NCBI GenBank assembly: GCA_963663605.2
Contig: CAXXVF010000001.1
Span: forward strand, 62,001-126,000
Length of the DNA: 64,000 bases
Direction of reading: 5' to 3'
From: Sporobacter sp963663605
GTDB taxonomy: Bacteria > Bacillota > Clostridia > Oscillospirales > Oscillospiraceae
Part shown: piece by piece, positions 17,101-24,175 of the stretch
How the letters are laid out: every line of letters begins with the position of its first letter
Position numbering within the stretch: the stretch's first letter is position 1
The notes under the pieces: generated by a model
Told to the model about the DNA's origin: nothing
Databases searched by the model: none
The model's input: the letters and a program-made list of their open reading frames with translations, nothing else
Position numbers and translations under genes: made by a program

Positions 17101-19207
17101 ACTACAACGGATGAGCATTAATTTAAGTAAAGGCTATCGGGAACAGACCGCAAATCTGGCTGAATGGAGTGCTTGGTACCATCTGGTTAGGAAAACAGAA
17201 AGTGACCTTACCATGAAGCAAGCCCTTATAGGATGGAAGCTTACTGCTAAGAAAATTGGACGCGGGACAGGGAAAAATGCGCCTATGCTCAAGGCGGAGG
17301 CACGAAAACTTATGCCAAAATGTCAGGAAGCTGTACCGGCTTGGATTATGCCGATGAGCCGGGCGCTAGAAAGCTTTGTGCCCGGGAGAAATGAATTCGA
17401 TATTGTCATTGTTGATGAGGCCAGCCAATCTGACATATCCGCACTTGCAATAACATACATGGCAAAAAAAGTAATCATCGTCGGAGATGATAAGCAGGTC
17501 AGCCCAATGGCTATTGGTATACAAATCGATAAAATGAATGCGTTGTCTGAAGGGACAATCAAAGATGTGCTACCAAATTGGCAGTTGTATACCGGGAACT
17601 CCTCGTTATATGATATTTCAAGTACGGTTTTTCAACCCTTGATGTTACGTGAACACTTCCGGTGCGTTCCGGAAATCATCGGCTTCAGCAACAAGCTTTC
17701 ATATGAATATAAAATCAAACCGCTTAGAGATACGAGCGAATGTGAACTACTGCCGGCTATTGTGAACTATAGTACAAATGGGAAACGTATAGACGGGAGA
17801 AAGGTCAACGAGATTGAAGCAAAAACAATTGTAGCTATAATGATGGCTTGCATTGACACAGATGAATATAAGGGCAAAACATTCGGTGTCATATCATTAC
17901 TTGGAGATGAGCAGGCAAAGTTAATTTCGAAACTGATATACGAGAAGATTGATACGGCTGTGGCTGAGACCAGAAGAATTCTCTGTGGTAATCCAGCTCA
18001 TTTCCAAGGTGATGAGCGAGATGTGATTTTCCTCTCACTTGTAGATAGTAATGATACCGATGGACCCCTAAGCTTGATGTCAGATGGCGTTGAGCAAGCG
18101 ACAAAGAAACGTTATAATGTCGCTGTTAGCCGAGCAAAAGATCAGTTGTGGGTAGTCCATTCTCTAGACACCTCTAAGGATTTAAAAGAAGGTGACATGA
18201 GGAAGATACTGCTAGACTATTCTGCTGACCCGGCGGCGTTTATGGAACTGGCCAACAAGGTTGAAGCGCATGCGGAGTCACCTTTCGAAGAAGCCGTTGG
18301 AAAATCATTAATAGCTAGAGGGTATCAGGTTATTCAGCAATGGAAGGTAGGTGCCTATCGTATTGATATGGTTGTTGTAGACGGCCTTAAAAAAGTTGCA
18401 TTAGAGTGCGACGGAGAGGAATACCATAGCGGAGAAGAAAAAATCCGTGAAGATATGGAGCGTCAAACGATATTAGAGCGCCTCGGATGGCGGTTTATTC
18501 GAATTAGAGGTAGCGAATATTATCGTAACCCCCAAAAGACGATGGAAAGGGTGACCTCAGATATCGAGGCTATGGATATTTATCCTCAGCAACCGGATGT
18601 GGCTACCGTTGAAAGAAATTCTGATCTTTTAGAGCGGATTAAAGCCCGAGCAGCTGAAATACTTTCTTCGTGGAGCGATGAAGACATTGTTACCGGTGCT
18701 CAGAGTACAATCTCCTATGCCTTACTTGCTGATAAATTCAAGAAGGCTGAGCAAGCACCGCTAAAAAAAGCTCATGAAAATAAAAAAATAAAAACGCAGG
18801 TTGAGATTTTAAGACCCACAATGCCGAAAAAGCCTGTCCATCAAGTGCTAGATATACAGCCCGAACAGACTTCGTTATTTAGCAGTGATCATAAAGACCC
18901 GGTCGTACATAAGCCTAGAAATGAGAATATTCACAAGAATGAGATTTCTGAACAAAGCACAGAGAACTCAGCGCAACGAGAAGTTGACAACAATGGAGTT
19001 CAGAACATCATTGAGTGTTTACAAAAGGCTGGATTTGAAGTTGTTAATAATTATGACAGGTCATCTATCATTTGGGTTATTGACAAGCCGGGGGCAAGGG
19101 AGCTTGTCGAGAGAGTATCCGAACAATGCAATGTGACTTGTGGACTTGAACGCCGCGGAGCAATAGTAACTAACAACCGTTCTGCATGGCGTATCACATT
19201 GAAGTGA
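14165..19207 (+). CDS. SF1 (UPF1-like) helicase with C-terminal Vsr/MTES_1575-like nuclease
   Basis: 1680 aa. Unfamiliar N-terminal region (1-370); Walker A GPPGTGKT at about 382-389; long insertion with coiled-coil-like helices (450-1060); Walker B IVDEAS at about 1081-1086 with GDDKQ just after; motif VI VAVSRAKDQ at about 1318. A DUF559/REase_MTES_1575 nuclease domain follows (~1375-1475; SPFEEAVGKSL, YRIDMVVVDG, ALECDGEEYHS), then a linker and a small C-terminal domain (~1610-1680). The order resembles Hhe-type defence proteins (helicase plus Vsr nuclease), but the usual DUF4011 N-terminus is not apparent. Predicted to translocate on and cut foreign DNA. AAGGGG precedes the ATG. First gene of a four-gene operon. 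Confidence 0.85.
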   Translation: MDNKNKAITMFKYIKELSSFRIKTVKDVKNQFWYCFFKDIPDDIRNITLHYRDRVEEEPVTDDVILKVKKPEFQSCPEPERVFFFWLNPEWEKYTSTVSVKDVLDPDVDLETAEHFVDNEERVQAYEKWLMKRDAWTEKQKLIYSVRQFFVRLYQLHVTLERDSEILELMVGDGILTDRKHLGISHPILLKRIKTSFDPITNVICFHDTDTEAVLYTTLINGIEELNYSAVKTLSDKLYANDYHPLDRNDARDFLKETVHSLCPESKFIESEDVESARSSDRLILNINPVFFARRRIDGSLKAIDAIINNIQITDYIPPHLLDIVGGGKIEIPTDVEEPTLPQQLAAVGGEDVDILLSKEANKEQLQIAQRISRFNAVLVQGPPGTGKTHTIANLLGHFLANGNTVLVTSHTKKALSVLKEKVPSGLQDLCVSVLDDSNTDMERSVDGISEFLSKYNAHDLKLKMDAAKRSRAEIVAKLADVRQKIYDIKFSEFKSITFNGESISPSEAARFVYEHSEDLSYIPGKVVLYRPMPLSFEEISALYRSNKSLTTEEEVELECDLPNTTQYPSPAEFRELVDRIQQNRIAIEKNADELGYTVAYDNNNRLITLESIENAIHIADTTRESLNDLDDYLETFPEFNKWMIYAAVDGRKGGGYASRWSTLIKKITDTVTFADALVEEGFGKTLNISDDADTAQLKEVLPKILDLYTNKAKITKLNRMIDKRIEAAERSVKINNCRIASVEDCAFVIHQLDLKTMREECGKYWNELLAVHDVPEFMSLHPQEPEQIAKNLFDDIRRYLEWYANEYDQLENYIFAAGMDSSEIFVKDQLDSELLETEKKLMAINDVLPKMVKISLAYTDMLETQDHMAKQFCDILRGERRNSKACSKIRSAYENSDSELYDIAYAELYRLYEKYELRANRREMLTKLFDVAPEWANAIRERIGIHGESSAPANVDDAWRWKQYSGIIGDLTSEPFEELQRMSINLSKGYREQTANLAEWSAWYHLVRKTESDLTMKQALIGWKLTAKKIGRGTGKNAPMLKAEARKLMPKCQEAVPAWIMPMSRALESFVPGRNEFDIVIVDEASQSDISALAITYMAKKVIIVGDDKQVSPMAIGIQIDKMNALSEGTIKDVLPNWQLYTGNSSLYDISSTVFQPLMLREHFRCVPEIIGFSNKLSYEYKIKPLRDTSECELLPAIVNYSTNGKRIDGRKVNEIEAKTIVAIMMACIDTDEYKGKTFGVISLLGDEQAKLISKLIYEKIDTAVAETRRILCGNPAHFQGDERDVIFLSLVDSNDTDGPLSLMSDGVEQATKKRYNVAVSRAKDQLWVVHSLDTSKDLKEGDMRKILLDYSADPAAFMELANKVEAHAESPFEEAVGKSLIARGYQVIQQWKVGAYRIDMVVVDGLKKVALECDGEEYHSGEEKIREDMERQTILERLGWRFIRIRGSEYYRNPQKTMERVTSDIEAMDIYPQQPDVATVERNSDLLERIKARAAEILSSWSDEDIVTGAQSTISYALLADKFKKAEQAPLKKAHENKKIKTQVEILRPTMPKKPVHQVLDIQPEQTSLFSSDHKDPVVHKPRNENIHKNEISEQSTENSAQREVDNNGVQNIIECLQKAGFEVVNNYDRSSIIWVIDKPGARELVERVSEQCNVTCGLERRGAIVTNNRSAWRITLK

Positions 19208-19221
19208 AGGACAGTATCAGA

Positions 19222-19473
19222 ATGAAAAAACAAAATGCATTGAAATTCGAAATTATCAATCATATAGGGGTTATATCGGAAGGCTCAAAAGGCTGGAAAC
19301 GTGAACTTAACCGTGTCAGCTGGAACGGCGGCGAACCCAAGTATGACCTGCGTGATTGGGATGCAAACCATGAAAACATGGGAAAAGGCATTACACTGAC
19401 AGAAAATGATCTGCGTAAATTAAACGAAGTGATTGATGCGGAGCTTGCTTTCTTGGATGGGGGTAGTGAATAA
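19222..19473 (+). CDS. PC4/YdbC-family ssDNA-binding protein
   Basis: 83 aa. The core KFEIINHIGVISEGSKGW, followed by ELNRVSWNGGEPKYDLRDWD and NMGKGITLT, closely follows the YdbC family, a bacterial PC4 homologue that binds single-stranded DNA or RNA as a dimer. The ATG at 19222 comes 14 bp after the helicase stop with AAGGA upstream; an earlier in-frame ATG (19186) would add 12 non-family residues. Its place inside the helicase operon suggests it serves ssDNA made by the helicase, which is inference. Confidence 0.82.
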   Translation: MKKQNALKFEIINHIGVISEGSKGWKRELNRVSWNGGEPKYDLRDWDANHENMGKGITLTENDLRKLNEVIDAELAFLDGGSE

Positions 19474-19498
19474 GGCTGGAATTAGGAGGTATAACCTA

Positions 19499-22462
19499 AT
19501 GAGTTTTTATACGAAATTGCTAGCTTTAAAGGCCGACAATAGTTTTATTTTACTTTATGGATTTAGCGGACAAACAGAACAACCATGCTACCCCTGGATT
19601 ACCAAAAAACTAGACAAAAAAATTCCGCTTTATTGTTTTCATACAATTTGGGAAGAAAATCGAGAAGAAGAGTTTAAAGAAAGGATACAGGACAATTCAC
19701 CATACGTGTTAAAAAAGAAAATTATATTTAAATTTGGACTATTACGTCGCCCCGCAAATGTTATTTCCAATAACATACGAAACGGTAATAATATTGCTAG
19801 ACCAATTTCGGAGCTTCAAATAGTATCAGAGTATTGGAATATAAACAAAGGCGAGTTGTTCCGTATTGTTGGGCAAATACTTGGTGGTGATGGAAAAGAG
19901 CTTTTCCTAAAAACTTGCAGCCTACTATCTTTACTACAAAAAGAATGTGGCATTGATTTCTCAAAACATGGATGGCGTTTTGGGAATATTGAAGTATATC
20001 GTCGTCCCAGATATTATGAATTTTTTAGCGTTACAACTTTAAAAAGTAACGATTTAAAGATAACTTCAATAAGGAAACGTTTCCCCATAGAAGAACAACT
20101 TGTTGTTCGGTGTGCATCAGAACACCGCGGACGATGGCATGAGGACGTTGTGAAGCGATGGGAAGAGTCTGAAGAAATAATAACATTTAATGCCAAAGAG
20201 CCGATGTCTCGCGTTCAAGTGCAAATTTGGAGTGCTAATACTGGCGAATTGATTTTTTCTTTGGATAGAACCTTGTGTATGCAAATTCATATTGCTATGG
20301 GTATATCCGGGCAAACGTTTATCTTAACTGATTCGTGGACAAAAAAGCTATATCAGTCTGCACCAGGACAAAAGTCCGAAATTAAGCAGATAGAGACTGT
20401 TGATCATACTTCAAATGAGCGATCAACTATTATAAAAAGCGAAACATACTCAGAAATTGACAACGCATTTGCAGAAGGGAATAAATTCTTTGGTCAATAT
20501 CGAAGAGAGAAACTAAAGGGGATGTTTATTCCGAAAAATGGGAAAACCGGGGAAATGAACAGCTTCTTGAAAATTAAGGAGTACATTTCCGACACAAGAG
20601 TGAGCAAGGTGATTATAGCTGACCCGTTTTTCTCCGTAAGAGCTGCTGAAAAATTTCTTAGCAGAATTTCAAATCGCCAATTAGAGTTAGAAATAATAAC
20701 TAGTTTAACGAATAGAAATCCAGATACAAATCAAGATGAAGATGCAGCCAAAAGTTGCAAAGAATTCATTCATAAATACAGTACACTACTTCATCATAAT
20801 ATGGTTCTGAAAAATCTACACCGCGGAAATGAGCAGGTATTTCATGACAGGTACCTTATCCGATATTTACAAGATGGGATAATTGACGGTTTTCTTTTAA
20901 GCAACTCATTAAATTCGGCAGGACAGTTCTTTCCACTTGTAATTGCACCCTTAGAAAGAGAAATATGTCTTGAAATATGTGAGTATCTAGACGAATTGAC
21001 AAATACAGACAAGCAAGCTGCGCTACCAATAACTGACAGAATAACGTGTGACGTACTTTATGATGGGCATGAGCAAAATACAAAAAAAGGGACCTTCCCT
21101 ATTAATAGCACGGTTAAATATGTATTAGGTGACCTTCTCAAAGAATCTTCTTTATCTGGATATTCGTTTTCGGACGAGCTTCAGAGTGCTTTGCATACGC
21201 AAAAAGATACCTCTGTAATTAGGTTTAATAATACCGATTTGCCTCAAGTTACTACAGCTATTAAAAGCCACTGGCCTAGTGAACCCATGAGGGTCATTGA
21301 AGCGATTGGAGAAGCTATAGGTCATATGTATTGTTGGACTCCCACTGAATTTTGCCGCGAATTTAAAGAAATGGAAAGCCAACTAATTGAGCAAATCGAC
21401 ACATTCGCACGTTCTACAGAAGTAAAGCAAAATCATGCACTTAGAGGGGTGGATTCACCCGAATATAAGTATTGGGCTTTCCTAAAGGGGACAGCAAAGG
21501 TTAATAAACAAGGATTACATTTACTAATTGATGATTTAGACACTGTTTTATATACTGGAGTAAATCATCTATCTGGTTGTTACATTTTCATGCTTTATTT
21601 ATCTCCTGAAAGATTCCGTTTGCTAATGGAAGAAACATCATCTCCCATGATGTTGCATGTTTTAACAGAATGTATGGCATTTGGGGAATGGGTTCCTGAA
21701 GTATATTCATCTTTACAAAGAAGCAATAAAACATGGCTTAGAGCATTAGCTGGAGACTGGTTATTTAACAGCTTTGAACGAGGGCAGTTAAATGACGAGC
21801 AAGTTCTTTCCACTATATCTGACGTGTCAAACGATAAACGTTTGGTACAGTATTTATATATACTATCTCAAGTTACCTTTAATCTTAGGGCTACTAAACT
21901 AGATAATATGCGTGCGAATGTTTATATGAAATTATATGACCGTATACTTAAAAGGGTGGCCGAGACTCTTAATAGTTATGATAGTGCCGACTTAGACCTG
22001 CATGATAATTTTAGATGGCTTCTTGATTGTGAATCAGCCTCACGTTGTAAGTTGTATATGGAGCTGGCTCAATGTGTAAATAGTAAATTACATAAAAATT
22101 GGGTTTTAGATCAAATCGTACAAGCAGCGCACAGTGATTTAAAAAATAGGGTTGTTAAAGCAGGTGATGGGGAGCTAATTTCATACTTTGCTCAAGCCAT
22201 ATTTTTACGGTATGGTGATGCGGGTGAAAAGTATATAACAGAACATGTGTTTCAAAAATCGATTATTAGCATAGCGATTGAACCGTATAGAGACAACTAT
22301 GATTATCACAATTGGTCAAACGCATGCAACCAAGCGGCTTGGCAGATGAAGCTACTAGAAGAATATCTGGTTGTTTCTCCGACGGCGTCTAGCATTAGGA
22401 AGATAGTTGAAGCTTGGGGGTCTCGTTTGATTGCTGCTTGTTCAGATGGAGAAAAAGAATGA
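19499..22462 (+). CDS. Large protein with degenerate PLD-like nuclease motif (VPA1262-like, tentative)
   Basis: 987 aa, starting at the ATG at 19499 behind an ideal AGGAGG. N-terminal region (1-300) of unknown fold; a central phospholipase-D-like domain (~325-505) with HDRYLI (about 448-453; HKD-type position with Lys replaced by Arg) and SNSLNSAG (~468-475), plus KVIIADPFFS earlier; an all-helical C-terminal half (~600-987). The organisation recalls proteins annotated as VPA1262-family, which I state only as a guess. Arg in place of the motif Lys suggests altered or lost catalysis, leaving nucleic-acid or lipid binding. It overlaps the next gene by ATGA, so the two are translationally coupled. 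Confidence 0.65.
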   Translation: MSFYTKLLALKADNSFILLYGFSGQTEQPCYPWITKKLDKKIPLYCFHTIWEENREEEFKERIQDNSPYVLKKKIIFKFGLLRRPANVISNNIRNGNNIARPISELQIVSEYWNINKGELFRIVGQILGGDGKELFLKTCSLLSLLQKECGIDFSKHGWRFGNIEVYRRPRYYEFFSVTTLKSNDLKITSIRKRFPIEEQLVVRCASEHRGRWHEDVVKRWEESEEIITFNAKEPMSRVQVQIWSANTGELIFSLDRTLCMQIHIAMGISGQTFILTDSWTKKLYQSAPGQKSEIKQIETVDHTSNERSTIIKSETYSEIDNAFAEGNKFFGQYRREKLKGMFIPKNGKTGEMNSFLKIKEYISDTRVSKVIIADPFFSVRAAEKFLSRISNRQLELEIITSLTNRNPDTNQDEDAAKSCKEFIHKYSTLLHHNMVLKNLHRGNEQVFHDRYLIRYLQDGIIDGFLLSNSLNSAGQFFPLVIAPLEREICLEICEYLDELTNTDKQAALPITDRITCDVLYDGHEQNTKKGTFPINSTVKYVLGDLLKESSLSGYSFSDELQSALHTQKDTSVIRFNNTDLPQVTTAIKSHWPSEPMRVIEAIGEAIGHMYCWTPTEFCREFKEMESQLIEQIDTFARSTEVKQNHALRGVDSPEYKYWAFLKGTAKVNKQGLHLLIDDLDTVLYTGVNHLSGCYIFMLYLSPERFRLLMEETSSPMMLHVLTECMAFGEWVPEVYSSLQRSNKTWLRALAGDWLFNSFERGQLNDEQVLSTISDVSNDKRLVQYLYILSQVTFNLRATKLDNMRANVYMKLYDRILKRVAETLNSYDSADLDLHDNFRWLLDCESASRCKLYMELAQCVNSKLHKNWVLDQIVQAAHSDLKNRVVKAGDGELISYFAQAIFLRYGDAGEKYITEHVFQKSIISIAIEPYRDNYDYHNWSNACNQAAWQMKLLEEYLVVSPTASSIRKIVEAWGSRLIAACSDGEKE

Positions 22463-23583
22463 GTTTGATATATGCAACAAAAATCGAAGGGAAAGTCACA
22501 GTTTTTGCAGATACAAAGATATCATTTTCTCCAATGGGAACTAAGCCATTATGGAGCGATGAGACACAGAATCTTGTGAGGCAATTCGGTATTATTAAGA
22601 ATATAATAATCGGCGAACATCTATGTGTCTCTTTTGCAGGTAACAATCTCGTGCTTGTCAATGAGTTGTTATGCAAAATTAAACATATAACAGTTGAAGA
22701 ACTATTAAGAATAGCCTTTGAGATTCATAACAGAAATGTATATGATGGGATTGACTTTATCATTTGTTTTTCTGACGAAGATAAACAAGCTATATATGAA
22801 ATTAAGGGAGGGAAATGCAGTAGCGTTGAAACAACTTGGATTGGTTCATATGACGCCTTTAAGTATTTGCAAGGTGTGCGAACTGGGGAAATTGGGAATC
22901 GGATTATAATTAACAATCCAATGGCAACTGAATTCACTGCGGGCACTGGTAGTTCACCATTCGATATTCAATATCAAAAGTTGTTTGATGCCTTTTTCAA
23001 AACTGTATATGATTGCGGTGATAGTACAGTAGGAGGATTTGTTGTTCCTGTTATATATGATGCTAAAGCTAATACTTTTATATATAAGGGGTACTTAAAG
23101 AGTTTTGGTATTAAAGAAATGAAAAAGGGTATATTTAGGTACCCATTATATCAGCGCGCGGATAAAGGAGCATATTCAATCTTGTTTTACCATTCAAGAT
23201 CTTGTGTTGGTCTATATTTACCGCAAGCATACCTCGGTATTTTCTATAATCATCACCGTGTAAATCCTCTAGACATTGATAATACGGGAACAGCAGCGCT
23301 TTTTATTCCGCAAGCAACACGTATGCATCAAATTGATTTTTACATACAGGTTGAGTCACAGGGGCTAACGCCTCCGGGTTTTTTGGGGTGTGACCCGGAC
23401 AATATTGATGAAATCTTCAAGAGAATTGAAACATACAAAAATGACCCATCGATGGCACTATTATACATAAACAAAATAATAGAAATTATTAAGATGCAAA
23501 GAAGAGATTTAGAACGGCTGGACTTATTTCAATCGATAAAGGAAAACATAAAATCCTCACTAATGCAATCCTCCAACAGATAA
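22459..23583 (+). CDS. Proteasome beta/HslV-like Ntn-hydrolase homologue
   Basis: 374 aa. The ATG overlaps the previous stop (ATGA). After removal of Met the sequence starts Ser1 and runs collinear with HslV/beta subunits: Gly10, Asp17, the FAG of strand S3 (58-60), a DFIICFSDEDKQAIYEI strand pair (~100), a WIGSYDAFKYL segment matching the GSG-xx-A loop (~123), and a late VGGFVVPVIYDA strand (~190). Asp17 and an N-terminal Thr/Ser are catalytic in that family, and Bacillus CodW uses Ser1. A Lys33 equivalent is uncertain because of an insertion; Lys46 is the candidate. The C-terminal ~170 residues are unknown. The fold call rests on eye alignment only. Confidence 0.6.
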   Translation: MSLIYATKIEGKVTVFADTKISFSPMGTKPLWSDETQNLVRQFGIIKNIIIGEHLCVSFAGNNLVLVNELLCKIKHITVEELLRIAFEIHNRNVYDGIDFIICFSDEDKQAIYEIKGGKCSSVETTWIGSYDAFKYLQGVRTGEIGNRIIINNPMATEFTAGTGSSPFDIQYQKLFDAFFKTVYDCGDSTVGGFVVPVIYDAKANTFIYKGYLKSFGIKEMKKGIFRYPLYQRADKGAYSILFYHSRSCVGLYLPQAYLGIFYNHHRVNPLDIDNTGTAALFIPQATRMHQIDFYIQVESQGLTPPGFLGCDPDNIDEIFKRIETYKNDPSMALLYINKIIEIIKMQRRDLERLDLFQSIKENIKSSLMQSSNR

Positions 23584-23586
23584 GTT

Positions 23587-23610
23587 CTCGGACACTATTC
23601 GGGCAAAGAC
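23587..23610 (+). repeat. Internal copy of the arm-type motif
   Basis: CTCGGACACTATTCGGGCAAAGAC resembles the arm-type sites at 8234 and 27143 and the sequence at 27233-27250 (CTTGGACAAAGAC). It lies exactly at the end of the four-gene operon, before the decayed hsdS, and may mark an old junction inside the island. Confidence 0.4.
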
Positions 23611-23618
23611 AGCAAAAG

Positions 23619-24083
23619 ACAGCAAGAGTCAAAAACATAGCTTATAAAGATGCTAAGAGCAGCTTGTTGCCTTATAATGAAAATGACATTCTTTTAGGAG
23701 AATGCGCGTTCACTTTCATAGAGTATGTATATCAGCTCAAGAAGGCATAACACGTTCAACAACGCTTGTTTTACGTCCTAAGGAGCCTGAAAAATTACCC
23801 TTTATATATCAAGTGATTAATTCGGATGAAACTATTGCTTATGCAGTAAAACTATCTGGAAAATCACATCAGCCATATGTCAACTGGGAAAATGAACTTG
23901 AAAACTATAGTTTTATAGTACCTCTTTGACGAGATTTTACTTCAATACTCGAAAAAAATACCGCCTATGATAGCTATGGCAAAGTGTAATGAGCGAGAAA
24001 ATTATGAACTTATCGCCCTTCGAAATTGTCTTCTTCCGCTTTTAATGAACGGACAGGTTACGGTGAACACAAACGAAGTTTAA
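23619..24083 (+). pseudogene. Decayed type I restriction specificity subunit (hsdS remnant)
   Basis: Translating three frame-shifted pieces gives a recognisable HsdS target-recognition domain plus conserved helix. The first piece (to ~23699) reads VKNIAYKDAKSSLLPYNEND then ILLG, the second (23702-23929) RVHFHRVCIS...ITRSTTLVLRPKEP...VNWENELENYSFIVPL, and the third (about 23925-24083) ENYELIALRNCLLPLLMNG, the usual HsdS C-terminal helix. Frameshifts lie near 23700 and 23925. The N-terminal half and hsdM/hsdR are absent. A type I system was present here once and has been eroded. Confidence 0.72.
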
Positions 24084-24175
24084 GGAAAACCGGCGTATTA
24101 CAAGTAATCAATATCAATTGTAGACCTATGCTGTTTAGGCATATGCGATTATAATAGAGATTTGGGGGATAAAAA

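Noticed and set aside
22459..23583. Reading this gene as a true HslV
   Set aside because: It is about twice the length of HslV, lacks a clear Lys33 and has no HslU partner nearby, so only a distant Ntn-fold relationship is claimed.
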